Below are positions 8,701 to 16,508 of a DNA stretch of 64,000 bases, one piece after another; the first letter of the stretch is position 1; each line of letters starts with the position of its first letter. This DNA comes from CAIWHR01 sp963830485. GTDB lineage: Bacteria > Pseudomonadota > Gammaproteobacteria > Burkholderiales > Casimicrobiaceae. The notes beneath the pieces were generated by a model that did no database searches, was not told where the DNA came from, and saw only the letters and a list, made by a program, of their open reading frames with translations. Where the stretch lies: NCBI GenBank assembly GCA_963830485.1, contig CAWHNE010000002.1, positions 61,442-125,441 of the forward strand, read 5' to 3'. The position numbers and the translations under genes were made by a program.

Positions 8701-9738
8701 TCATCGCACGCCCGTCGCCGCGTCCTGCAAGAGCGCCTCCTCCTTGGCCGCCGAGAGCACGTCGCGCCACGCGCCCGCATGATCGCGTTGCGCGAGCCAG
8801 GTCGCCGTGTCGGCGAGCGTGCGCTCGAGCGGGCGAAAGCGCAGACCGTGCCCCAGCGCCCGCCCGCACGAAAATGACATGAAGCCCGCCATCGAGCGAT
8901 CCGAGGCGGGGATCCACAACGGCAGCTCGGTCCATGGCACGATGTCGCGCGCCACGAGCTTCGCATCGTCGATCCAAGCGGGCTCGATCGCGTGGCCCGC
9001 CGGAACCCGCGCCATCAGCGCGTCGACGAGCCTGCCCATCGTCACCTCGCCCGGCGGCGTTACTGCATTGAACGTTCCGTCGATCCGCGACGTCACGAGG
9101 TCGAGCATCCACTCGGCCAAGTCGCGTGCGTCAATGAATTGCAGCGGGCGCGACGGCGGCGCGGGCACGACCGCCCGCGCGCCGCGCTTGCCCAGTGCCT
9201 CCGGGTGTGCGAACCGGGCAACCCAGTACGAGAAGCGATCGGTGGGGTCGTGCGGGCCGACGATGAGCCCCGGGCGGACGATCGTCGCGCGCCGGCCGAA
9301 GGTGGCGAGGAATTCGCGCTCGCAGGCGGCTTTCAGTGCGCCGTAGTGCGCGGCCACGTCCTCGGAGTTGGGTTCCGCGAGCGTCGCCACCACTGCGTCC
9401 TCGTGCTGTCCCTCGCGGCTGTTATCGGCGTACACGGACAGCGACGACACGAAGAGGCCGTGCGCGACGCGATCGGCGAGAAATCGCGCCGAAGCGCCGA
9501 CGCAGCGCGGCACGTAGCCGCTTGTGTCGATCACGGCGTCCCACGATCCCTGCGTGAGCGCGTCCAGACCCGGCGCGATACCCGGATCGCGGTTGCCCGC
9601 GCGCCGTGTTACCGCGTGGTCCCATGGCACCGGCGCACGCCCGCGCGTGAAGATCGTGACATCACATCGCCGCGCGAGCGCCGCGTCGACCACGTGACGG
9701 CCGAGGAAGCGAGTCCCGCCCAGAACGAGCAGCCGCAC
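8701..9738 (-). CDS. NAD-dependent epimerase/dehydratase family protein
   Basis: A 345-residue extended short-chain dehydrogenase fold. The dinucleotide-binding motif LVLGGTRFLGRHVVDAA opens the protein, which starts at a GTG (9738). DVAAHYGALKAACER carries the catalytic YxxxK (Y..LK). The C-terminal half has a substrate-binding segment with SRPLQFIDARDLAEWMLDL, common in sugar-nucleotide epimerase relatives. The substrate is not identifiable. It lies between the garR-like dehydrogenase (24 bp) and the IMPase gene (28 bp) on the same strand. Confidence 0.84.
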   Translation of the reverse strand: MRLLVLGGTRFLGRHVVDAALARRCDVTIFTRGRAPVPWDHAVTRRAGNRDPGIAPGLDALTQGSWDAVIDTSGYVPRCVGASARFLADRVAHGLFVSSLSVYADNSREGQHEDAVVATLAEPNSEDVAAHYGALKAACEREFLATFGRRATIVRPGLIVGPHDPTDRFSYWVARFAHPEALGKRGARAVVPAPPSRPLQFIDARDLAEWMLDLVTSRIDGTFNAVTPPGEVTMGRLVDALMARVPAGHAIEPAWIDDAKLVARDIVPWTELPLWIPASDRSMAGFMSFSCGRALGHGLRFRPLERTLADTATWLAQRDHAGAWRDVLSAAKEEALLQDAATGVR

Positions 9739-9762
9739 GGACGACGCCGATTCGCGCGAGGG

Positions 9763-10686
9763 TCAGCGGGGAACGATGGCGACGCCGGTGAGCCGCTCCT
9801 GCGCCTCGACCAGGGACGCGACGTATTTCTCGCCGAGCCCGAGCAGGTTCGCGTTGACGAGGCTCTGGTGCACCGCCTCGCCGACGATGCCGCAGGCCGG
9901 CAGTGATTCGACGAAGTGGGTGTAGTAGCGGAGGTCCTTCATCGCGTTGACGAGGGTGAACTTGAGCCCCGTGAGATCGCCGTGGTTGTCGAGCATCTTC
10001 CCCACGATCATCTGGAAGATGCCGGAATTCACGGCGCCGGCCGAGATCACCTCGTGCACTTTGCGCAGCGAGACGCCCGCCTTCGCCGCGGTCGCGCAGG
10101 CCTCGGCGGTGGCCGTCGCGATCGCCTGCGCGACGAAGTTGTTGATGAGCTTGATCATCAGGCCGTGGCCCGGCGGCCCCGCGTGGATGATGTTCTCGCA
10201 GAAGGCCTGCAGCACGGGCTTGAGCGCGGCAAACGTCGCGTCGTCGGCGCCCACCATGATGTTGAGCCGGCCCTGCTCCGCCTCGACAGGCGTGCGCGCG
10301 AGCGGCGCGTCGATGAACTGCACGCCGGAGCGCGCGAGCACTTCACGCATCTTCGTCGTCGTCGCGGGCTCGGAGGTCGACGTGTCGACGACGACCAGCC
10401 CGGCGCGCGCGGCGCCGGCGATGCCGTTCTCGCCATGGACGATCTCCTCGACCTGCGGCGCGCCGGTGACGCAGAGGATCACGATGTCGGAAGCGCGCGC
10501 GACCTCCGCGTTGGTCGCGACTTCTTTCGCGCCGGCAGCGAGCAGGTCCGCGAGCGGCGCCCGGTTGGAGTGCGCGCGCACCGTCAGCGGAAAGCCTTTG
10601 GTGACGAGATTCTTCGCGATTCCGTGGCCCATGAGGCCGAGGCCAATGAATCCGATGCGCGGCTTCGCGTTTGCGCTTGCGTTCAT
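9763..10686 (-). CDS. NAD(P)-dependent 3-hydroxyisobutyrate / tartronate-semialdehyde reductase family dehydrogenase
   Basis: A 307-residue beta-hydroxyacid dehydrogenase. The Rossmann motif is GFIGLGLMGHGIAKNL (residues 12-27), the substrate-binding signature DAPLARTPVEAEQGRLNIM corresponds to the family's D-A-P-V-S-G-G segment, and the catalytic lysine is in GHGLMIKLINNF (about residue 175). The family reduces tartronate semialdehyde (GarR) or oxidises 3-hydroxyisobutyrate; the altered substrate loop (ARTPVEAEQG instead of SGG) leaves the real substrate open. A strong ribosome-binding site (GGAGGA) precedes the ATG at 10686. The leader upstream has unusual hairpins, described separately. 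Confidence 0.86.
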   Translation of the reverse strand: MNASANAKPRIGFIGLGLMGHGIAKNLVTKGFPLTVRAHSNRAPLADLLAAGAKEVATNAEVARASDIVILCVTGAPQVEEIVHGENGIAGAARAGLVVVDTSTSEPATTTKMREVLARSGVQFIDAPLARTPVEAEQGRLNIMVGADDATFAALKPVLQAFCENIIHAGPPGHGLMIKLINNFVAQAIATATAEACATAAKAGVSLRKVHEVISAGAVNSGIFQMIVGKMLDNHGDLTGLKFTLVNAMKDLRYYTHFVESLPACGIVGEAVHQSLVNANLLGLGEKYVASLVEAQERLTGVAIVPR

Positions 10687-10702
10687 GGGGGATCCTCCGC
10701 GA

Positions 10703-10757
10703 GAAAGGAAAAGGCCTGACCCCGGGCGCGACGCCCGACCGGTCAGGCCTCCTGACC
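10703..10757 (-). promoter_or_regulatory. Leader with two mutually exclusive hairpins, the downstream one followed by a T-tract (attenuator-like)
   Basis: On the minus strand, segment 1 (10757-10751, GGTCAGG) is complementary to segment 2 (10747-10741, CCTGACC), and segment 2 is also complementary to segment 3 (10721-10713, GGTCAGGCC). Pairing 2:3, extended by an inner GGGCG/CGCCC stem, gives a strong hairpin directly followed by TTTTCCTTTC. This is the form of an intrinsic terminator. Pairing 1:2 would prevent it. The ribosome-binding site and ATG of the garR-like gene follow within 30 bases. No ligand or leader peptide was recognised, and a repeated intergenic palindrome is an alternative reading. 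Confidence 0.45.
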
Positions 10758-10758
10758 A

Positions 10759-10789
10759 ATTGTAACGCGCTCGCGCGCCGCTCGGTCAA
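10759..10789 (-). promoter_or_regulatory. Candidate sigma-70 promoter for the garR-like gene
   Basis: On the minus strand TTGACC (10789-10784) and TACAAT (10764-10759) resemble -35 and -10 boxes. The spacing of 19 bases is long for sigma-70. Initiation would fall near 10752, at the foot of the hairpin described above. Confidence 0.35.
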
Positions 10790-10794
10790 TGTCC

Positions 10795-11197
10795 TACGCG
10801 TAAGGGGCTCGAGATCGCTCGCTCCCCCGGCTCGCCGCTCGCGCCGCGGCCTCCGCACTTCCAATGTGAATCGACGCGCCGAGGTGTCGGCCGCCTGCGG
10901 CCTCGGCCTCCGCACAGCTGTGCCATGCGTACATCGCGTTGTCGGCCTCGATGCGCCGGCTCGCCCAGGTCGCATCCCCTCTCGCTTCGCTCGGGGGCCC
11001 CTGCTTCCCGGCTCGCGTCGCTACTCGCGATTGCTCGCTCCCCCTTGCCTTCGGCCGGGGGAACGCGCGACCGGCGAGCAGGGACCCCAAGCGTGCTTGG
11101 GGATGCGAGCGATCGGGAGCGCGTTCGGAGGCCGACCTCTCGGCATCACGATGTGCGGCGGCCGCGCGGAGGCCGAACCGGCTCGCCGCTCGCGCCG
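10795..11197. repeat. Modular GC-rich dispersed repeat, copy A; no gene in this gap
   Basis: The 0.5-kb gap between the garR-like gene and the EamA exporter has no convincing gene. It is built of blocks found again elsewhere in the window. 10941-11020 matches 13377-13452 inverted; 10884-10913 matches 13481-13509 inverted; 11023-11058 matches 41389-41424 inverted; and 11061-11136 matches about 41266-41350 in direct orientation. The last block contains the perfect stem CCCCAAGC/GCTTGGGG with a variable two-base centre. Blocks are separated by unique filler, so order and orientation differ between copies. There is no transposase and no clear terminal repeat. Confidence 0.75.
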
Positions 11198-12115
11198 CTA
11201 GTCGACCGCCGTCGGCTCTTGCGTCGCCGCGAGCGCGATCCGCCTCTCGTGCCACGCGAGCAGGAGGCCACTGCCACCGATGATCGCCATGCCCGCAAGC
11301 GCCGCGCCATCGGGAAACTGGCCGAAGAACGCCCATCCCAGTAGCGTGGCGAAGACGATCTGCATGTACGTGAACGGCGTGAGCCCCGACGCCGGCGCGC
11401 GCTGGAAGGCGAGAATGAACAGGAAGTGTCCGGCGGTGCCGAGCGCGCCCGCGAGCCCGATGAGCGCCACGTCCATCCACGGCAGGTCGGCGGGCCAGTC
11501 GACGAACGGCAGCACGAGCGTCATCAGCGCCGAGCCGGCGAGCGCCGGGTAGAACAGCGTCACGCGCGGATCCTCGGCCGCGAGCTTGCGCGTCATGATC
11601 TGGAACGCCGCGTAGAACAGCGCAGCGGCAAGCGCGAACACCGCGCCGGCATGGAGGATCGCTGCGCCCGGCCGCACGATCAAGAGCATGCCCGCCATGC
11701 CGGCGACGACGAACGCCCAGCGCGGCTGCGTCATCCGCTCCTTCAGCACGGCGACGGAAAGCAGGATCACGAGCGTGGGCGTCGTGTAGTTGATCGCCGT
11801 CGCCTCGGCGAGCGGCATGAGTCGCAATGCGTTCACGAAGCACACCGACGAGGCGAGAAGGACCGTACCGCGGGCGAGCTGCAGCGCCGGCTGCGGGGTG
11901 CGTACGAGACGCATGCCCATCGTCGGCGCGAGCCACAGCACCATCGCGACCGCCTGCACGAGATAGCGAGCCCACACGAGCAGGGGCACCGGATAGCGCG
12001 CCGCGAGATGCTTCACCGTGGCATCGAGCAGCGTGAAGCAGCCGACCGCGCCGACGATCAGGAGGATCGCTGCGAGCGGGATGTGCGCTGCAGCCCGGCG
12101 CGCGCTCGTGCTCAT
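11198..12115 (-). CDS. EamA/DMT-superfamily transporter
   Basis: A 305-residue inner-membrane protein with about ten predicted helices in two EamA halves. Hydrophobic stretches begin at AAILLIVGAVGCFTLLDATV (residues 14-33) and recur to GMAIIGGSGLLLAWHE near the C-terminus. Such carriers export metabolites or amino-acid derivatives by proton antiport, but the substrate cannot be read from sequence. Its stop codon abuts repeat copy A. It is divergent from the saccharopine-dehydrogenase-like gene, with a 197-bp spacer. The ATG at 12115 is well placed before the first helix. Confidence 0.88.
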   Translation of the reverse strand: MSTSARRAAAHIPLAAILLIVGAVGCFTLLDATVKHLAARYPVPLLVWARYLVQAVAMVLWLAPTMGMRLVRTPQPALQLARGTVLLASSVCFVNALRLMPLAEATAINYTTPTLVILLSVAVLKERMTQPRWAFVVAGMAGMLLIVRPGAAILHAGAVFALAAALFYAAFQIMTRKLAAEDPRVTLFYPALAGSALMTLVLPFVDWPADLPWMDVALIGLAGALGTAGHFLFILAFQRAPASGLTPFTYMQIVFATLLGWAFFGQFPDGAALAGMAIIGGSGLLLAWHERRIALAATQEPTAVD

Positions 12116-12312
12116 GAACGCCTCGCCCCCGATGACGCGGCTGGCGGCGGAGATGGAGGGACGGCCAAGGAAATCGGGCGCTTCCGGGACACGGGCAGCG
12201 TTCGCGGCGCAACGGGTTCCCGAAGGCCTTGCACGGCCGCCGAACGGCGCACGCGCGGTCCCTGTTTCGCATGATCATTGTAGCAGCGGAATGCTCCACT
12301 TCTCGATCGAGC

Positions 12313-13373
12313 ATGGCTGACAGTCGCCCCTGGATGATCTACGGCGCTACCGGGTACACGGGCGAGCTCGTCGCACGCGAAGCGCGGCGCCAGGGTCTCG
12401 TGCCGATCCTCGCGGGCCGCGGCGCGCGGGTCACCGCGCTCGCCGCGGAGCTCGGCCTGCCTTCGCGCGTGTTCCGGCTCACCGACGCGCCTGCGGCGCG
12501 CCGCGCGCTCGACGGAATCGCCGTCGTCGCCAACTGCGCCGGGCCGTTCGCGGCTACGTTTGCACCAATGCTCGACGCGTGCATCGCGGCGCGGACGCAT
12601 TACGTCGACATCACCGGCGAAATCGACGTCTTCCTTGCGGCCGAACACCGGCGCGACGAGGCGAACGCGGCCGGCATCGTCGTCTGCCCGGGCGTCGGCT
12701 TCGACGTGATTCCCACCGATTGCCTGGCCGCGTGCCTCGCCGAAGCGCTCCCCGATGCGACGCATCTCGCGCTCGGATTCAAGGGGCTGCCCGTGATGAG
12801 CCCGGGCACGGCGCGAACGTCGGTCGAAGGGGCGCAGCAGGGTGCGCGCGTGCGCAGGAACGGCGCAATCGTCTCGGAGCCGCTCGGGGCGCGGACGCGG
12901 CGGATCGACTTCGGGACCGGCCCGCGCTTCACGATGGCGATCCCCTGGGGCGACGTCGCCACCGCGTATTTCACGACCGGCATCGCGAACATCGAGGTGT
13001 ACGTGCCAGTGTCGCGCCACACTGTCGCGCGATTGCGGCGCCTCGCGTGGCTGCGGCCGCTGCTTGCCGCATGGCCGTTGCGGGTATTCGCGGGCAGCGC
13101 CGCCGCGTGGCGCAACCAGGGGCCCTCGCAGAAGCAGCGCGAGAGCGAGAGGACGTGGGTCTGGGGCGAGGTCCGCAACGAGCACGGCGCTGTGCGCACG
13201 GCGCGCCTCGTCACGAGCAACGGCTACCGGCTTACCGTCGACGGCGTGCTGATGGCCGTCCGAACGCTGCTCGCGCGGACCGTCGGTCCGGGCTATTTCA
13301 CGCCGTCGCAGCTGCTCGGCGCCCGCTGCGTCGAGCGTCTGCCCGGGTGCAGCGCGATCGCAATCGAGTGTAG
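12313..13373 (+). CDS. Saccharopine dehydrogenase-like NAD(P)-binding oxidoreductase (stop displaced in this sequence)
   Basis: A Rossmann-fold oxidoreductase starting MADSRPWMIYGATGYTGEL with the nucleotide motif YGATGYTGE; CAGPFAA and THYVDITGE are typical of the saccharopine-dehydrogenase/trans-acting enoyl reductase family. The family normally ends near PG-x-x-A-I-x-I-E, which is found here at about 13367. In the sequence as given the frame then stays open to 13788, through repeat copy B and antisense to the next gene. One missing base after the GAG at 13366-13368 would restore a GTG-TAG ending at 13373. I give that as the natural end. The reaction is unknown. Confidence 0.78.
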
Positions 13374-13375
13374 CG

Positions 13376-13562
13376 GCGCGAGCCGGGAAGCAGGGCCCCC
13401 CGAGCGAAGCGAGAGGGGACGCGACCTGGGCGAGCCGGCCCAGCGAGGCCGACACAAAGGACTCCGAATTGTCCGGCGGCGCGGAGGCCGAGGCCGCAGG
13501 CGGCCGACAATTCGGCACAATGATTCACACGGGCGGCGCGGAGGCCGCGCACAGCGCCGCGA
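13376..13562. repeat. Modular GC-rich dispersed repeat, copy B
   Basis: Fills the space between the end of the oxidoreductase gene and the stop codon of the opposite-strand membrane protein gene. It is an inverted version of part of copy A (13377-13452 and 13481-13509 match A). It adds a perfect 10-bp inverted repeat, CCGAATTGTC (13474-13483) with GACAATTCGG (13506-13515), flanking the conserved core. The corresponding flanks in copy A are not complementary. Confidence 0.75.
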
Positions 13563-14510
13563 TCAGCCGCTGCGGCATTCCTGCGGCAGAAGCCGGGGCG
13601 GCACGTCGATCGGGATGCAGTACCAGTGGATCCGTTGGTCGGCATCGACCGCCGGCGCAAGCAGCAGCGACTTGCCCGATGCTTCGCCCACCGCAGGCCC
13701 GAGCGCGAGCCGCACGCGGCCGGTCGTCGAGCTCAATTCCACCTTGTCAAGGAACACGGCGCCGCGCTCGGCCTTGACCGCCGCGTAATCCGGCCGCCGG
13801 GGAATCGACCCGGTGCGCTCCCACTGCTCCTCGACCTGGCGCTTGAGCGGCGCAGCGGCGGCAACGCCGGCGGCGACGCGCGCGCGAACGATCCGCTGTT
13901 CGTAGAGTCGCTCGAGACCGGGCACCGCGAACTGCACGACGAACCCGAGCGTGCCGAACGCGAGCCCGATCGCGACCCACGGCGCCGTTCGCTGGCGGGC
14001 GCACAGGATCGAGGCGACCTCATCGGTGCGCTCGGTTACCGCCTCGGCCTGCATGACGTCGCGCTGTGCTCCGCGAAACAGGAGCCGGGTCGCAGTGAGT
14101 GCGCCCGCAGCGCCGGGGATTCCCCACACCGTCAGCGCCGCGCACACGAGCCATGCGCGCGCCGAATCACCGATCAGGGGATCGAGCCAATGGAACGCGG
14201 CGGCGCAAACGAGCGGCAGCACCGCGAAGATAACGCCCGCGACCCAGAGCTTGCGGTAGAACGCCCACGCGGCCGGAAACACGAAGGCCGGCCAATGCCA
14301 GCGCAGACCGACGCGCCCGTCGCGCTCATAGCGCAGGAATCGCGGCACCCAGCGTTCCCCGAAGCGCCCGAGCACGAGCCGGTACAGGATCGCGAGCGAC
14401 GGCCGAACCACATATTCGCCGATGCCCGTCGGCAACCATGGCATGCGAATCGTGTCGCCCAGCGGCATGAGCGTCGTGCGATTCGCAACGGAGGGCGTGC
14501 GAAATTCCAT
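13563..14510 (-). CDS. Membrane protein with DUF2628-like N-terminal half and pilin-like C-terminal half
   Basis: A 315-residue protein. Residues about 60-125 hold two to three hydrophobic helices preceded by a basic segment (WPAFVFPAAWAFYRKLWVAG), as in DUF2628 proteins. A further helix (WVAIGLAFGTLGFVVQFAV, about 187-205) is followed by a soluble C-terminal domain of about 110 residues. The pattern of that domain (RPDYAAVKAERG, then HWYCIPIDVPPRLLPQEC with two cysteines) resembles type IV pilin globular domains with a C-terminal disulfide. No prepilin cleavage motif is present. The start at 14510 was preferred over one 144 bases upstream. Function unknown. Confidence 0.55.
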   Translation of the reverse strand: MEFRTPSVANRTTLMPLGDTIRMPWLPTGIGEYVVRPSLAILYRLVLGRFGERWVPRFLRYERDGRVGLRWHWPAFVFPAAWAFYRKLWVAGVIFAVLPLVCAAAFHWLDPLIGDSARAWLVCAALTVWGIPGAAGALTATRLLFRGAQRDVMQAEAVTERTDEVASILCARQRTAPWVAIGLAFGTLGFVVQFAVPGLERLYEQRIVRARVAAGVAAAAPLKRQVEEQWERTGSIPRRPDYAAVKAERGAVFLDKVELSSTTGRVRLALGPAVGEASGKSLLLAPAVDADQRIHWYCIPIDVPPRLLPQECRSG

Positions 14511-14540
14511 TCTCAACCCTTCTCCACGCGGCTGGTCAGG

Positions 14541-14561
14541 TCTGGAGCGGGTGAAGGGAAT
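14541..14561. repeat. Duplicate of the tRNA-Gly 3' end (att-like)
   Basis: These 21 bases are identical to 14734-14754, the CCA end, acceptor and part of the T-arm of tRNA-Gly. Beyond base 14561 the identity stops, so this is not a second tRNA gene. A partial tRNA copy downstream of the intact gene is the usual footprint of tRNA-targeted integration. The 193 bp between the copies carry no gene. Confidence 0.6.
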
Positions 14562-14735
14562 GTCGCGCAATCGCACTAGGCGCTCGCACGATCCCTCCGT
14601 GGCGTGTCGGGACGGCCGCGTGCTCCGCCACGGCGTCCTGCGCGGTCCTTGCACTCATCGGACCGCTGGGCGAACCCCAGTGTACGCTTCCCACGAGATC
14701 CGTCATCGACCGGCCCCCTAGCGGCCGGTCCGTTC

Positions 14736-14809
14736 TGGAGCGGGTGAAGGGAATCGAACCCTCGTCGTAAGCTTGGGAAGCTTCTGCTCTACCATTGAGC
14801 TACACCCGC
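14736..14809 (-). tRNA. tRNA-Gly (anticodon CCC)
   Basis: A 74-base tRNA with encoded CCA. On the minus strand the acceptor is GCGGGTG paired with CACCCGC, the D-arm GCTC/GAGC, the anticodon loop TTCCCAA (anticodon CCC, reading GGG), and the T-arm GAGGG-TTCGATT-CCCTT. The anticodon stem is GAAGC/GCTTA with one mismatch at its base. The layout closely resembles enterobacterial glyU. Confidence 0.95.
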
Positions 14810-14863
14810 AGAAAGCGCGATTGTAGCGAAATCGACCGAGGGCGTCGCGGCGCGCGGCAGGCG

Positions 14864-16297
14864 TCACCGCGACGCGGGTCGGGCGACGCGAGCCGGAGGT
14901 CCACCCGGCACGCCGAGATCCCAGAACAGCCCCGTCATCATGCGCAGGCCTTCGCGCGCGACGTCCGCGAGCAGGTGCTCGTCGGGCGCGTGCTGACGAC
15001 ATGCAGGATACGAATGTGGGACCCAGATCGTCGGCAGGCCGAGCACGTCGGCGAAGCAGTCGTTGGGCAGCGACCCGCCGAGGTTCGGCAGGACCGCGGG
15101 TGGCGCGCCGGTCGTCGCGGCGATCGAAGCGCACGCCCAGCGCACCCACGGGTCGTCCGGGTCGAGCCGCGTCGCGGCCATCGGCACCGTCTCGGCTGCG
15201 CGTACCTCGACGCGGCCGAAGCCGCGCGCGTCGAGATGCGCGCGCATCGCGGGAACGAACGTCGTCCAGTCGCAGCCCGCGACGAAGCGCACCTGCAGGC
15301 GCGCCGTCGCGCGCGGCGGGATCGCATTCACCGGGCGATCGGGATTGCCGGTGCGAAACGCGAGCACCTCGAGCGTGTTCCAGCCGAAGACGCGCTCGGC
15401 CGGCGACAGGTCGGGCTCGCCCCAGTCTGCGTCGATCGCGGGCCCCTCCGGCTCGCCGGGCTCGATCGGCGCGAGCGCGCGACGCACCGACTCCGGAATC
15501 GGCGCCGGTCGCAGCGCCGGCACGAGGATCCGCCCTCGCGCGTCGACGAGCGTCGCGATCGCGTGCGCGAGTATCGTACCCGGATTGGCGAGGAGCCCGC
15601 CCCAGTTGCCCGAGTGGTGCGCCCCGTCGCGCAGCACCACGGCGAGATCGAAGTCGAACGTGCCGCGCGAGCCCAGGAAGATCGTCGGCCGCGACGAGGC
15701 GAGGCGCGGTCCGTCGGAGGCGATCAGCACGTCGGCTGCGAGCTCGCGCGCGTGCGCCTCGCATGCCTTTCGCAGTCCCGGCGACCCGACCTCCTCGCCC
15801 ATCTCGAAGAGCAGCTTCGCGTTGAATCCGAGCTCGCCGCGCGCCGCGGCGACGCGCGCGAGCGCCGCGAGATTGATCGTGTGCTGGCCTTTGTTGTCGG
15901 CGGTCCCGCGCCCGTACCAGCGCCGCCCCTCGACCGAGACGCTCCAGGGCGAGCGGCCACCGCCCCACTCGCCTTCATGCCCGGCGACAACGTCGCCATG
16001 GCCGTAGATCAGCACGGTCGGCGCCGCCGCGTCCTCGCGCCGCTCGGCAAACAGCATGGGGGGCGCGCCCGCGACCGGATTCGGCCACACCGTCCATTCG
16101 AACCCCAGTCGCGCGGCGGCCGTGCCAATCTCTTCCGTCAGATAGCGCAGGAGTTCCGGTGCGCGGTCGCGGCTCGCGCTTTCCGTGGGGACCGCGACGC
16201 GGCGGGAAACCTCCGCGAGCAACCCGCCCTCGTCGAACCACGCCGCAGCGCGGTCGAGCGCGTCAGCACGCGCAGGTTCGGTTCGGGTCAATTCCAT
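14864..16297 (-). CDS. M20 family metallopeptidase (dipeptidase/deacylase type)
   Basis: A 477-residue di-zinc hydrolase. Metal and catalytic residues are in LIYGHGDVVAG (His and Asp), GRGTADNKGQH (bridging Asp), EMGEEVGSPGL (catalytic and metal Glu), and a C-terminal APDEHLLAD (His near residue 440). A dimerisation lid domain lies between (about 215-380). No signal peptide is seen, so it is cytoplasmic. The family cleaves dipeptides, beta-Ala dipeptides or N-acyl amino acids; the length and NDCFADVLGLP segment favour a dipeptidase, but the substrate is not settled. The gene lies 54 bp beyond the tRNA and is divergent from the 111-residue repeat protein gene. Confidence 0.9.
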   Translation of the reverse strand: MELTRTEPARADALDRAAAWFDEGGLLAEVSRRVAVPTESASRDRAPELLRYLTEEIGTAAARLGFEWTVWPNPVAGAPPMLFAERREDAAAPTVLIYGHGDVVAGHEGEWGGGRSPWSVSVEGRRWYGRGTADNKGQHTINLAALARVAAARGELGFNAKLLFEMGEEVGSPGLRKACEAHARELAADVLIASDGPRLASSRPTIFLGSRGTFDFDLAVVLRDGAHHSGNWGGLLANPGTILAHAIATLVDARGRILVPALRPAPIPESVRRALAPIEPGEPEGPAIDADWGEPDLSPAERVFGWNTLEVLAFRTGNPDRPVNAIPPRATARLQVRFVAGCDWTTFVPAMRAHLDARGFGRVEVRAAETVPMAATRLDPDDPWVRWACASIAATTGAPPAVLPNLGGSLPNDCFADVLGLPTIWVPHSYPACRQHAPDEHLLADVAREGLRMMTGLFWDLGVPGGPPARVARPASR

Positions 16298-16508
16298 GAT
16301 CGATGTGCGGCGATATCCGACGTCATCTTATCGAAACGACCGCTTCCCGGTGCGCACAATCTGGACGCTCAGGCGAGGCGGAGTTATCCTTACCGACTCG
16401 ACCGGGAGGGCGCAACGACAGCTGTCGAAGCTGTCGCGATGCTCTGGGTGCGCACCGGCCGCCGATCTCCCTCGCCGTTTTCCACGCAATCGTTCCGCTG
16501 GAGCCCAC

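Noticed and set aside
13469..13777. Plus-strand frame across repeat B, sharing peptides with other repeat copies
   Set aside because: Shared peptide strings come from repeat DNA, not from a protein family.
14541..14561. A second tRNA gene
   Set aside because: Only the 3' 21 bases match; the anticodon arm and D-arm are missing.
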